In this document: piece after piece, positions 1 through 13,867 of the stretch | Numbering within the stretch: position 1 is the stretch's first letter | How the letters are laid out: each line of letters opens with the position of its first letter | Origin: Paramecium tetraurelia | Taxonomy: Eukaryota; Ciliophora; Oligohymenophorea; Peniculida; Parameciidae | Length of the DNA stretch: 64,000 nt | Assembly (NCBI RefSeq): GCF_000165425.1 | Contig: NW_001799630.1 | Location: forward strand, 65,734 to 129,733 | Reading direction: 5' to 3' | The notes under the pieces: generated by a model | The model's database searches: none | Told to the model about the DNA's origin: nothing | What the model saw: only the letters and a program-made list of their open reading frames with translations | Translations under genes and position numbers: made by a program

Positions 1-2561
1 GAAAAGAAAAATACTATTAATGATGTCAAAAAATCACATGAGTCAGCAATGTTAGCATTGGAGTAATCACAAAATACCTAGAATCAATAATAATTGAATA
101 AATCTATCATTGATTTGAAGGAATAACATATGATTGAAATTAGACAAGCAGAGTAAAATTCTTAATAGTTAAGAAAACAATTACAACAATAATTGGATCA
201 ATTGTAAGGAGAATTACAAGAAGCAGAAATGAGAGGAGATGTGTTCTTATAAGAAAAGAATAAATTGTAAGAAGAATTAAGTGAAAGCTATTAGGTTTAA
301 GATGAATTGAAATAGAAGATCTAACAATAATAGAAGGAGATGGAATCAAATAAGTATACTCAATTCAGAGAGAAAGAATTGAGAATGAATTAAAGGATTA
401 AATAATTAGAAGAGGAATTAAGTTAATGCAAATAACAACTCTAAAATATGGGTAATCTAGACAAGAATAGTATAGAGTAATAAGTGAATGAATTAAGAAA
501 TTATTATGAAATGGAGAAGGATGTTTTGGAGAGAAGAATACATGAAGAAAGATAGAAGGCTGATTAGAAATATTAAATATTATTTGAAGAATAAGAGTAG
601 AAGATGAGGGATGAACAATAATAATATGAAGAAGAGATAGAGACATTGAAAGATGAATTGAGAGATTTGGAAATCAATTTGACTACTTAATAATAATAAT
701 ATGATAATGAAATAGAATTAAAGAATAAACAACTTAATTCTATGGAGAATATCTTGAATGAAACAAAAGAATAATTAGTCTAATTACAAAATACATTCTA
801 AACTTAAGTTGAATAAAGAATTAACAATCTAAATGTAACTATCCAATCATTGGAAAGTCAATTAACTAATTAATAATAGAACAATCAATAATTAGTTAAG
901 GAGAATCAATTAATGACTTAGAAAGTTGAAAACCTGGATGTCAAACTCTAATAAAAATTAAGTGAGTTCAAACAATTGAAGGAAGACTAAGAAAAGGAGA
1001 AGACTTAATTATAAGAGACATTACAAGATTTGAGAAGAAAATACACAGCAACTTGTGATGAATATTTAGAGAAGAAGATTAATTATGAGAAGGCTATAGC
1101 ATTGAGTGCCTAACAAAATGAATTTTTTGCCAAGAAGGTAGAAGAATTGGAAAGACAGTTGGAGAGTTGCAATCTTAAATATGAAGAGAGAATCAAGATC
1201 TAGAAGTAGGAATGGACTTAAGAATTATCAGATAGATTATCAAAATTAAATGAAGAAAAGCAATTGATTGAATCTAAAAGTACATAGCTTAAAAAACAAT
1301 TGAGAGAAAAAGAAACTTAGTTTTTGAAGGCACAATAAGACTTAGAGAAAGAAACTGCTTTGTCAACAGAAAAGATTGTATATTTAGAATAGAAATTAAG
1401 AGAACATGAATAACAAACATCTTCAGAGAATAGTAATGCTGCTATGTAATTGAAATAATTAAGAGAGTAATTTAGTTTACTAAAATATAAATCATCTTCA
1501 GATATCGAATAATTAAAATCGTAATTGACTAATCTCGAATTTGAGAAGTAAGAATTATAGGCCAATTATGAGAAAGATAAGATTTTATGGGTAATATTAT
1601 AATTTAATATTTTTAGTAAGGTAAAACATAATTCTTGGAATCATAAAGAGAATCATTGAAATAAGAATTAGCTGATGCTATGAGGAAGTTTGAAACAACA
1701 ATTCAAACATTGTAAAGATAGAGAAGTCTGGAGAGAAATGATCATAATCAAGATATCACAGAAATGTTGAATTAGATTGAGAGAAAGTATTAAGATTAAG
1801 TGAAAGATATTTAACAATAACATTAAAAGAAATGTGATGATTATTAAGAAAGAATTGAGAGATTGGAAAAAGAACTTAAGTAATCTTAAAGTAAAGAATT
1901 GCTGGATTAATAATCAAAGATTGGATAACAATTTGAGAGAAAGACAGCAGAATTGTTGGAGAATGAAAAGAGACTATTAAGTACAATTGAAGAATTGAAA
2001 TAGGAAAGAGATCAACGAATACTTGAACATCATGAAGAAGTGGAATAAGAGAAGGAGTATTGGAGAAATAAAATCAATGAATTAGAAGAAAGATAGAGAG
2101 AATCAGATAAAAAATAATCATAACTTATCTTTTATCATGAAAAGGAAAGAGCTAAATGGAGTTAAGAAAAGGATTATATTATGTAATAGAAGATGGAATT
2201 GTAAGATTAATTATCCAGATTGGAGAAAAAGAAAGAATTATTACTCAAAGAAAATGAGAAAATGAAGAATTCTTCAAAGAGTCTCAGAAAATATAATCCT
2301 AATCAGACTCTTAATAATAGTTATTTAAACAAATAAGCAAGTGATAAGAAGATACCTTCATAGGTAAATATTTATACTAATAAAATTTAGGAAGTAGTTA
2401 ATATGAGTTATGATGTTACTAAATCATTGGAGGATAAGGATCCAAGTGCAAAGGAGAACCTATCTACATCAACCACTTTTGGTAGTTTCAAAAAGTATTA
2501 TTAAATGATGAACTCTAAATAAGTCAGTCCAAGTAAAACTAAAGAAATTTCAGATATTTGA
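1..2561 (+). CDS. Long coiled-coil protein, 5' end outside window
   Basis: Open from the first base in frame 1 under the ciliate code, with stop TGA at 2559-2561. One intron at 1591-1616 (26 nt, GTAATA...TTTTAG) restores the frame, leaving 845 codons. Nearly the whole product is heptad-like Glu/Lys/Gln/Leu sequence, so an extended coiled coil; no enzymatic motif is seen. The last ~80 residues turn Ser/Asn/Lys-rich and non-coiled. The length suggests a cytoskeletal, basal-body or Golgi-type filament protein, which is inference. The start codon lies upstream of the window. It converges tail-to-tail with the ATAD3 gene, 28 bp between stops. Confidence 0.85.
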
Positions 2562-2589
2562 TAAAATTAATATATATAACACAAGAAAC

Positions 2590-4197
2590 TCAAATTTATG
2601 TAGACCATTATTATCTTAGTGAATTCTCATAAAGTGATCTTTTTAATATATTATTAGCAAATCCTACATCCACACAATATTGCTTTTGTCTATCAATAAT
2701 GCATTAGCCTAAGGCTGCATCATATAACGAAATAATAAATTTATCAATCTGTCTTGGAGAGAAATCTTCCATTTGTTTTGCCAAAGATAAGATTTCATCC
2801 TCTGACAGATTGAAATTTACTTTAAATCGTTTTGAAAATGCTTTGGCTGGATTTAAAATCAAGGAAAGCATGTTACTCTTTTAGAATGTATCTTCAAATC
2901 CCTTCTTTAATAATTTAACTCTTTGTTCTTCATTCAAATAATCAAATTTAACAATTTAATCTATTCTATCCAAAATGGCTTCATCCAATTTATTTGGTAA
3001 ATTGGTTGCCAAGATTAAAGAATATTTCTTTGAAGCTGCAGAAGTCTAAGCTAAAAAGGTGGATAAGGCAGCCGATGTTTACTTTGAAGAGCTTCTTTTA
3101 TAAAAAATAGCCTCAGCTTCATCAATAAATATAAGCGTTCCTTTAGGAGTAGATTAACACCAAGCAAATAATTTATCGATCTCAGGGACAGCCTATTCTC
3201 CTAATTTTTCTATGTCGCCGCCTGATATTATAGCAAAATGCAATCCTGAATTGTAAGCAAGCAATTTGGCAAATAGAGTTTTACCTGTTCCTGGTTGACC
3301 ATGAAATAATAGATTTCTCAAAGGAGCTGATTAACTTTATTTAGCAATGAATCCAGATGTAATCAATTTCAGAGTGACTTCCAATTCAGGATTTAAAACG
3401 ATTTTATCGAATATTCGTTTTGAACTAGGCATCATCCATTTTAATGAGCGACGAGAAGTTTCTCTGACTAAAGTAGGTTTTGTTAGCATAGCCTCCAATC
3501 TCTTAAATCCAAGTCCTAAACTGTACTTACTGAAGAAAAAGGCTCCACTCACAAATAACATAACTTTCGCTATGGTAAAGAGACCTTAAGGATTCTATTG
3601 CAAATATTTGAATCCCTCTTAGAATTTAGCAAAGTAAAGATTATGCAGTTCTATTTTAGCCTATTTTTCTATCTAAGCCTTCTTCTCTTATTCTTAAATA
3701 ATTAAATCAAAGTTCTTTCTATAATTCTCAGCGTTTAGCTTGGCTTATAAAGTGATTTTTTTTTCCTCTAATTCAAATTATTTCTTCATCTGCATTGTTA
3801 ATGTTTCTCTCCTCATATTTTCTTATCTTCTAATTGATTCTTCAGCTTCTTCTCTCATTCTTTAGGCAGTCAATTCTTTGTCTTTCAATTTGTCTTTGGT
3901 TCTATCTCTTTCCAATTTATCATTATAATCCGCAATCTATTGATTAACCTATTTTTGATGATCCATATTTCTCCTTCTTTCTTCTCCTTCAACTTTGACC
4001 TTTGAAATCTCGTGTTATTTCTGCAGTGCTTGTTTATCTGCCCTTTTGGCTTCTTCAGTCTTAATCATGGCTTCAAGGGCTTTTGCTGCATGAGGTGACT
4101 AATTCAGCTCACGTAAGGCCTCAAATAATACTTTAATAAGAAATACTTGAGCTGCTCTTTCTAAGGCTGTTGGATCAAAGACTCCTTAATTCTTCAT
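2590..4197 (-). CDS. ATAD3: ATAD3-type mitochondrial AAA+ ATPase
   Basis: Single exon, 535 aa, ATG at 4195-4197 and TGA at 2590-2592. The N-terminal start [11 protein letters not shown] is the ATAD3 signature, followed by ~190 residues of charged coiled coil and a short hydrophobic segment around residues 215-245. The AAA+ core follows: Walker A GQPGTGKT (usual PPGTGKT, so P to Q at its second position), Walker [10 protein letters not shown], a sensor-1-like [11 protein letters not shown] and the arginine-rich DRIDQIVKFD. In other eukaryotes ATAD3 spans the inner mitochondrial membrane and supports nucleoid and membrane-contact organisation; that role is assigned by family. Length is close to the animal homologues. 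Confidence 0.92.
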
Positions 4198-4452
4198 AAT
4201 TAAATTTAATTATTTATGAATTGTGTAAATTATAAATACAAAATTAGAAAATCCTGATCAGATGAAATCAATGATGATAGAAATAACCAATAATTATCAT
4301 ATTAAGATTATTGTCATACATCGTAATTATCTACTCCTTAATATAGGATCTACATTAAATAAGCAATTGCAATTGGGAAGTATTTGATTATTAAATTAAT
4401 TTTATCTTAATTTGGACTATTAAATTATTGAATATAAAATTAATTTATTAAA

Positions 4453-6183
<1,731 letters not shown>

Positions 6184-6273
6184 TAATTATGTTAAAAAAA
6201 GAATTATGTTTAATATAATAAGGTTTTTAAATATTTAATGATAAAATGTAAGTATCTTTATATATTTTGTTAT

Positions 6274-7070
6274 TCATACATCCTAGCATGATTTCCAAAT
6301 TACTTTCAAGATTTCTAGAAATTAAGATGATTTATCTGATTTCCTTCTCTTTTCTATAGCTTTTATTCCTAATTCCATCATAAGGAACTCTTTATTTCTC
6401 TTAAATTTAGTCTAGTGCTCTCCCTAAACTTCTTTGTGATTAAATCCTCAACAATAACATAAATATTGGTATATTCTCTTTAGCCTAGATCGAAATTTCA
6501 TTATATTCACTTGACTACTGTTTCTAAGCATAAATCAATAAATTTGACTCTTTTACCCTCCTTCAAACATTCTTAGATCTTATTAATTCCATATTTCTAT
6601 TATTCAAAAAGTTGAGACAACATATCATTTTTTTAGTAATAACCATCATTTTTTCTATTTTTCTTACGATCAAACCTCAAAATATTGTAATTAGCAGAAT
6701 GCAGATACTCTTATATATATATTTCAAATTCAGAAATGCAAACGACGATACAAATATACATATATAATTATAAATTTAGTAAAGTACAGACACAAAGTTT
6801 TTATTCTCATTCAAAATTTTTTGTTTGAACTTAGGCAAACTTTTTAGTCAGATAAGAATTCCATGAATAAAGTTTCTCAGTTAACAATAGAACCTCAGAT
6901 GTTTTCCGTATTCTCTGTGTAGTTTAAAGGGAGCATGCTCTTCTTGTATTGTTAGTCGTTAATGGTGATGTGAATATAGTCTTAATTTCAGTTTCCTCAT
7001 CTTCAGGCACTGGTGATATATCTCCAAAACTCTACAGTGTTGATAATGGGGATTGATCATGTTTCTACAT
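6274..7070 (-). CDS. Unknown protein, one gene with internal TGA or two adjacent small genes
   Basis: Reading from ATG 7068-7070, the frame stays open except for one TGA at 6807-6809 and ends at TGA 6274-6276. Introns at 6485-6510 and 6432-6458 fit; the total is a whole number of codons (248). The first part (88 codons) is Ser/Thr-rich and polar. The second part could start at ATG 6759-6761 and contains helical Lys/Glu/Gln-rich sequence such as KIQECLKEGKRVKFIDLCLE and IEKRRKSDKSSQFLEILKV. No family is recognised. Two readings are possible: two genes on one strand, or one gene with an undetected intron or a nonsense change around 6807. Coding quality of the second part is convincing. Confidence 0.55.
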
Positions 7071-7737
7071 TTCAATCTATAAATAATTAAAAAAAAATAT
7101 TAAAATATTAATGATATATTGAATCTTGTATCTATTAATTACGCTATCAAAAGACCAAACTATTTTCTTAAATAATATATGTGTTTTATCTAAATTTAAA
7201 AAAGTTCAGTTTTTATAATTGAATGATTTTCCACTTACGATATTATATGTTTTATTCAGATTTCTATCAATTTCATAAATCATATAACGAAAATGATTAA
7301 TTATCAATCAAAATAAAATGCTTCTACAAATGGTTTCATAAAAGTCAAAATTTATTTCAAGATTATATTTTATTTTTTCTCATTAATACCTTATAGAATA
7401 ATTTCCAAAATTTCTTGAATTTAATATACAAAATAAATATATGTATTTTTAATATAATTGAACTCACTTATTATTTATGCCAAATATTTGATTTAATGAT
7501 ATGAGATATAAAGACTTCTATAAGTAAGTTATTATAACATTATCATTAAATGAAATGGGTATAAATAAGATATAAATCTAAAAAATGTACATAAAAATAT
7601 TTTTAAAAGTTTATATCCACTGATTTTATATTATATTGACTTCTCCTTTTAATTACCAAAATTCCTTTATTAGGAATGACTAATGTCTTGAAAAGAGATT
7701 AATTATTTTGTTACTTGATATAAATTTAATTAATAGT
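7071..7737. other. Intergenic, AT-rich, no gene seen
   Basis: Between divergent start codons (unknown gene on the minus strand, membrane protein on the plus strand). Strongly AT-rich with many in-frame TGAs on both strands. It should hold both promoters; no specific element is recognisable. Confidence 0.5.
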
Positions 7738-9228
7738 ATGAGAATAATCAGTTTCAAAGGATAGGAATTGTGGATTTCGATTCTCGCCACCATAAATTTT
7801 ATTGGTTTAGGTGTCTTTTCAAATTAACATTTAAAGCTCATTTGTTTTTATTGGATTTAGAAGGCATAATTTGATCAAATATTTCTTTTTATAGGATCTA
7901 TCATTTTTGGTTTTATATTGGGAACAAGGATGTATAAGTAAGCAACAAGTTTTAATAAGTAGTTGTATTAAGCATCTTTCAAGTTTGATGATATACTTAA
8001 TTTCTGATATTACATTTATTTTGGTTACAACTGGATATTCATTATATATATATTTAGAAACCAATAAATACTATTTGGAGTACAATAATTCTGATGAATA
8101 ATTAGAAATCCCTAAATTTCTTGATATTATTTTACTATCATTCTAGATGTTGATTGGGATAAGTATAAGTTTAAATTTTATTCACACAATGTGCTTCCTG
8201 AAAGTAAATAGTAATGAATTTTCTTTCCTCTTTATTCCAGCTTTCTTATCTACTGGAATATTTATTAACCTGGTTATTGGTGAGATTTATTTTTGGGATT
8301 ATGGATATTATGAAATACCAACTAAATTTTAGATTTAAGTATCTATTCAAACTACTAACATTACCAGTTATATTTTCTAAATTTTTCCAATTTTGGTACG
8401 AATATGTGGGTCTTCTCTTTTGGCTAAATAAGAAACAGTTCGATAATCAGAAAATAAAAATAAAGTCCACATTATGGACGATATTGATGAAGATAAAAAA
8501 CTAAAAGTTTTAAAGAGTTACTTTACTTAATATTATTAGATTATATTTCTAATTATATTAACAACATTTTCTGGATCTTAAATTACTCAATCCTATTTAA
8601 ATATTTCCAACAAATACTTTTATTTCTATTCTAAATTGAATAATTAGTACTAATTTTATGAATATTTTTATGTAGCATTTTCGTGCTACTACTGCTATTA
8701 GGGATATTAGATTTTTATTGGCTTTGGAAATTTGCTAATAGTTATTTGCATCTTGTTGTTTCAGAAGTACATTTAAGTTAAGAAATATTTATCCATCTCT
8801 ATTGGAGTATTATGTCTAGGTTTAGGCTTTGCTCTACATAGTGATTTCTGTGTTACTTACTATCTTATTTCATTTGGACATTAATTGGGATTGGGAACAC
8901 TTCTTTATAAGATAATTCCAACAACATTGCCATAAAGTTCAATGATTTAATGTTTCAGTATATAATTCATAACATAATTTGTGGAAGTTTGTATCTTAAG
9001 CGTTATATATAAATTAAGAGTATCAAATTCACCTGATGTCTGTTCAAATATTTCATAAATCTTTAGGATTTATTTTTATTTGAATTTACTCGGAATTGCT
9101 TTTCTCTTGTTTTATTGGAAAGTGTAAAATTAAAATATACTTTATAGGAACCAAAAGTAAAGGAATAAAAGGAGGAGATATAAATCATGCTAGTTGAAAC
9201 CAAGAATAATGTGGAAGAAGAATAATGA
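7738..9228 (+). CDS. Polytopic membrane protein, unknown family
   Basis: ATG 7738-7740, TGA 9226-9228, introns 7938-7962 (25 nt) and 9122-9147 (26 nt); 480 codons. The product is dominated by hydrophobic stretches: about ten to twelve candidate transmembrane helices, a polar central loop around residues 235-265 with HIMDDIDEDKKLKVLK, and a short acidic tail rich in Glu/Lys. The arrangement, two bundles separated by a charged cytoplasmic loop, resembles a transporter of the major-facilitator type, but no diagnostic motif is seen and the call is left open. The start was chosen because the first intron joins the two open frames exactly. Confidence 0.7.
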
Positions 9229-9389
9229 AATTAATATTATTACATCATAATTTAGTATTTAAAATGGTATTCTTTTGCTATGCTTCTGAATAACTTGATT
9301 TCAATATTATTGTAAAAGAATTGGAAAATGATTTATCTGCGCTTATTAATGAAAATTTAATCTGAATAAATTAATTCATAAATAAAAAA

Positions 9390-10552
9390 ATGTTTTCTGT
9401 CATTGTCACAATTATACATCTGTTGACAACTCTAATTTCTATCATTTATGTTAGTAAAGGATTAAAGAAATTTAATTCTCCTTTATATAAGAATATAGAT
9501 ATCCCTGAAAGATTTAAGCCATTCAGAAGGACAGATAGAGATAATTGGAATAGATATGAAATGTACCTGTGCAGTATCATTTTATTCCCATTGAGATTGC
9601 TAATGAGCTTTGTAATATTGATATCTTTCATTATTACAATGTTTGTAGCTACCATTGGTAGAAATTTAAAATTTATATTTAGGTTTTAAACTGAAAAATC
9701 CTTGGCCAGAATCTAAATTGAAAGCTTTTAAACCAATACTATAATTCCTTGGAAAGGCATATCTTTGGGCTAATGGATTTATTTATATAAAGGAAAAAAC
9801 TTTAAGGTAAAATATTATGAACAATTATTTATCATAGATTTGAAGATTTTATTCCTGGTTACTAGAGAACAGAATTAAGTAAAGGATAACCTTCGATTAT
9901 TATTTCAAATCATTCTAGTTGGTATGATACCATTACTTATGTTTATAAATATTTGCCATCATATATGTCGAAAGTGTCAGTCAGCAAATACCCATTATTT
10001 GGATGGATAACAACATCATTAAAGTCAATTTATGTTGATAGAGAAAGTGAATAAAGTCGACATCAATGTGTTGCAGATCTATCTGAAAGAGTCAGATAGA
10101 TTAATTAAGGCGAATTGTTTCCACCTGTAATCATATTTCCAGAAGGCACGACTACTAATGGAGAGTGTTTAATTCCCTTTAAAAGAGGAGCATTTGATCC
10201 ATTATTGCCTTTGAAAATCTGCTGTCTCAAGTATTCTAAGAGAAGATTTCATCCAGTTATGGACGTTATAGGAATTGGTTACATGACACTTTTTTCTTTG
10301 AATCAACTTGCTAATGAAGTAGAAATAATTGAATTCGAAGGTCTATTCGATCCTACCTATCTTAATTTACAATAATATCCAGAAGACAAAAGAGTATGAT
10401 TGATAATTTATAATAATTAGTGGGAGATATATGCAAATGCATGCAGGGAACTTATGGCCAAAGCTCTTGGTATCAGGTTGATTGAAGCTACTTATAGAGA
10501 TGGAGTAGAATATCAAAATAAATATCTCAAAGGTAAATTAAAATAAGAATGA
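9390..10552 (+). CDS. Lysophospholipid acyltransferase (LPLAT / LPCAT-like)
   Basis: ATG 9390-9392, TGA 10550-10552; introns 9658-9682, 9807-9837 and 10394-10420; 360 codons. N-terminal hydrophobic segment ~1-20, a second membrane segment ~65-90, then the PlsC domain: motif I NHSSWYDT (HX4D catalytic pair), the substrate-binding motif FPEGTTTNG and the following PFKRGAF. WANGFIYIKEK before motif I matches LPCAT/LPEAT-type enzymes. The enzyme moves an acyl chain from acyl-CoA to a lysophospholipid, probably at the ER. There is no EF-hand tail as in animal LPCAT1/2. Substrate head group cannot be told from sequence alone. Confidence 0.9.
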
Positions 10553-10573
10553 AAATTATATAAATATAATAAT

Positions 10574-11491
10574 ATGAGTAATTTTAAAAGAAATGATAAT
10601 TCTAAAAAGGAAGATCCTAACAAAGCCTATTTTGGTCATCCTGAATTAGATGCCTTATTGGGAAATACACTATTAAAAGGATAAATCATTTTTATAGAGT
10701 AAGATTCACCAACAACCATCTATAAATAATTGTTGAGATACTGTATTGGCAATTCATTTCATAAAAATCATGTTTCAATCTTATTTGACCAATTCTGTGA
10801 ATAATGGTCAAAAATAGTGCCTAAAAAATAAGTTGAGAATTAATCTCAATAAGAAGAAAAAGAAATGTAAAACAAGATTGCTTGGAGATATAATTAAATG
10901 TAATAACAATTCACAATTAAGAATATTGACTCCTCTATTTTTTATTTGGATTTATCCAAATCAGAAACTGAACAGACAGTTGAAAATCACTTAAAACTCA
11001 ATAATTATGATGAAATAAATAACTTATAATAATTCTTGCAAATTATTACTAAATAATATTAGAAATCATTAAAAACAAGTACAGATTCTACTCTTAAAAA
11101 ATTAATTATTCATGATTTTTGGGACAAGATACCTTATAATCAATAAGAACTCTATTAATTTTTATATTCTTTGAAAGTGCTCATTCGATCCTCATTTATT
11201 TTGTGTGTAATAACTCTTCCAGAAAGAAGAATGGATTTGATGCAATTTTGTGATTTTTACATTACTATCACATAACTATTCGGAAATAAAGAGTTCTCTG
11301 AATTCCAAGGAATGATTAAATTTGACAAAATAGGATGGAGCGGTTCAAATAAGTAAGTTTAATTAGATAATGATAAATGGGGAATCAAAATCACATAAAA
11401 GTCTTTGAAAATAGAGTAATTATATGAAACTGCCATAGAGGATGATTCAGAAGAAGAATAAAATAAGAAGAACAAGATTGAGTAATTTTGA
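10574..11491 (+). CDS. ELP4: Elongator complex protein 4 (RecA-like ATPase fold)
   Basis: Single exon, 306 codons, ATG 10574-10576, TGA 11489-11491, 21 bp after the acyltransferase stop. Recognised by the ELP4 landmarks: LDALLGNTLLKGQIIFIEQD at the start of the RecA-like fold (no canonical Walker A, as in the family), the strongly conserved IAWRYN, and the helical KVLIRSSFILCVITLP. The C-terminus is short and acidic (EDDSEEEQ). ELP4-5-6 form the hexameric ring that binds tRNA and regulates ELP3; the catalytic partner ELP3 is also in this window on the other strand at 4.4-6.2 kb. Shorter than animal ELP4 (~420 aa). Confidence 0.85.
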
Positions 11492-12026
11492 TGTTTCAAT
11501 AAATTATGAGGATGAAAAATATACGTATATTTAGTAATTTAATAAGTAAATGTTATTTGTCAAGTAAATTTTAAAGACTTTGATCTTAAATGCTTGCAAA
11601 AGGGTCTCTATATCAATTCTAAATTACTAATTGACATCTCTAAGTTAGTATGCTTAATTGACATTGATTTTCGTTAGATATTTTATTTTAATACTTTCTA
11701 TTTTGGCATGCTTCTATATTAATAATCTGAGTCACTGTCATAAAGTTTTGGATCATTTACATCTATATTGATGAATAAATATTTCAGATTCTTTCTTGGG
11801 TTAGTTAATTTAATTGGATTGTTATAATGCCTTTTTTTTTCTGGACATAATTTTTTTAAGACACAAGCGTTTCTTATTTTATATTAACCAGTAATAGTCA
11901 TTTGCGGAATATTGAAATCAAAAAGGCTTGATCCTAACACTGGAGTTTATGATCTATATTATTGTTTCATTTATCAAACAGTATGTTATTAATTTTATTT
12001 ATACTTAATTTCTAATAAATAAATTA
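11492..12026. other. Gap with an open but unproven reading frame (+)
   Basis: A plus-strand frame stays free of TGA from about 11517 to 12170, encoding hydrophobic sequence (for example around 11700-11900), but it has no convincing start, would need a GTATAT...AAG intron near 11522, and runs into the next gene on the same strand. Minus-strand frames are closed. It could be a small membrane-protein gene or chance openness in AT-rich DNA with a single stop codon. Confidence 0.3.
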
Positions 12027-13386
12027 ATGTAATCAGACATTATTTTAAACAATGCTGTCATAAAACTAATTAGAGAATTTTAGGATAAGACGATCTATTT
12101 TAAATATTTTGTATAATACGAAAAGCCAACCTATTAAGTAAATATGTTTGACAAAATTAGAGAAAATTATATGATTTCTGGGTGAGTACAATTGATAAGT
12201 TAACAGAAAACATTTTAAAAACCAGTCTAATTAACGTGCATGAACTTTAAAATCTGTTTTCATTGTTTGAATATAAACCTCAATGTATTGAAAATGTTTT
12301 GGCTCAAATGAGAAAGGAAGGTAAAATCGTAATGGAAGGCTATAGAACTAAAGCTGTCAATATCTTACTGAAAGTTGAAAATGAGGAGAATGAAGATTTA
12401 ACTACAAATAATACTCAACGCCTCTAAATTTTGTGGAACCCTCTAAAAAAGGTATTCGAGAAACTTCTAATAAAAATAAAATCTCCTACTCCCACTAAAT
12501 GTCCTTACTTCTTTCATATCAAATATTTTAAAGAAAACATAATTAAATTTAAATAAGCAGTCGAAGAGGTCTCAATTAATTAATTCAACACATTTACTGC
12601 AAAATAATTAACGAAAGTAATAGATTTGCCACAACGAGAAATCTTATTTTTGATAAGTATATTTTTGGAGGCCAAACTCATTTAGAGTGTAGGATACTTT
12701 ACTATAGATTCTATTAAATAAGAAGTTTTTATTTATAAATCAATGTGGCTTGTTGAGAATAATAATCTTGACTTGGCAAAAAATTAAACATTATTTTAAT
12801 TGAAATGTATATTATATAGATATCATAGATTAAGAAATATTAAATTCGGATGAAAGAGAGGAATGCTATAAGAGTATAGAATTGAAGGAAAAGCAAATAA
12901 GAAAGAAAATATTGGAGAAGAAATCCCCAAATGAAATTAAATTTCACATTGCTGAAAAACTTCAATTTGAAAAATGGATTGAAAATTACGAGCATAGATT
13001 ATTAATTATGTAACAAAGTCAAGCTCGTTTGAGAAATGCTGACTCAGATCTGTAAATTTAAGATATCATCTGTAAATATCATAATAATTATAATAGAATA
13101 AGTTAACCACATTCTAAAAAATAATGAAATTGACAACCTGACGTTATAAGAAAATCTTAATGAATTTATGGACCATCGTCAATAATAAGAAGAAACCCTA
13201 TAAATTATGAAAAGATATGAACCAAGTGAAATTGATACTTTGTATAACAAATATTTAGAGGAAAATTAATAGATGGATGCGAATAGTTTATAAAAATAAA
13301 ATACTCATAACACCCCCTTTGTTCCATTATAACCATAGAACCATAATTATGAGTTGGAAGAAAGAATTCTAGAGTTGTAATAATGA
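12027..13386 (+). CDS. ESCRT-III (Snf7/CHMP7-like) protein
   Basis: ATG 12027-12029, TGA 13384-13386, introns 12138-12160 (23 nt), 12807-12828 (22 nt) and 13072-13096 (25 nt); 430 codons. Residues ~1-200 fit the winged-helix N-terminal half of CHMP7 (YDFWVSTIDKLTENI, then AQMRKEGKIVMEGYRTKAV). The second half is charged and helical (RKKILEKKSPNEIKFHIAEK, EPSEIDTLYNKYLEENQQ), as in the Snf7 core, and ends with ELEERILELQQ, a possible VPS4-binding MIM helix. ESCRT-III polymers remodel membranes in endosomal sorting and nuclear-envelope sealing. CHMP7 rather than another Snf7 protein is favoured by the long N-terminal half, but this rests on pattern only. Confidence 0.65.
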
Positions 13387-13411
13387 AATATTATAAATAT
13401 TAATATCATAT

Positions 13412-13699
13412 ATGGATAAATCAGTGAAAATAAACGAAAAAGGAACTGGAATTACAGATTAAATTTAGAATGAAATAGTCACAATTGTTAAAAATGCCAT
13501 TTAAGTGAATAAGCAATTTTTGGGGGAAGTTTGCAACCAAATTGCAAATGTTTTGTGTCAAAAATATGGAGGATGGTGGTGTTGCTTTGTAACAGATAAA
13601 GACGCCAATTACGGATCAAGATTGTTTCATTTTGATCACATGTACTTAGATGCAACAATAGAATAAAAGCGATTTACTATTTTCAAATCAGCAAAATGA
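13412..13699 (+). CDS. LC8-type dynein light chain
   Basis: Single exon of 96 codons, ATG 13412-13414, TGA 13697-13699. Matches the DYNLL/LC8 fold in length (89-105 aa) and layout: helical first half (NEIVTIVKNAIQVNKQFLGE), then CQKYGGWWCCFV in the place of the LC8 strand KYNPTWHCIVG, NYGSRLFHF for NFGSYVTHE, and a closing FTIFKSAK for ILLFKSG. It serves as a dimerisation hub in dynein motors and other complexes. The sequence diverges from canonical LC8, so it may be an axonemal paralogue. Confidence 0.8.
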
Positions 13700-13867
13700 T
13701 TATTTCAATTAATATCCAAATCAATTAATAAATTTTCTCTAGAGGTTGATGTGGCCATATTTTCAGAGGAGAAAAGTTCAGGCTCCAATTCAAAAAGAAG
13801 TAAGTTCATTCTAACATTTAACATATTTAGTGACAATTTTGGATTATTATAAAATATACTTATTTAA

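Noticed and set aside
7760-7795. tRNA-like T-arm (TTTCGATTCTCGCCACCA)
   Set aside because: No matching 5' acceptor strand or D/anticodon arms upstream; the bases are the start of the membrane-protein coding sequence.
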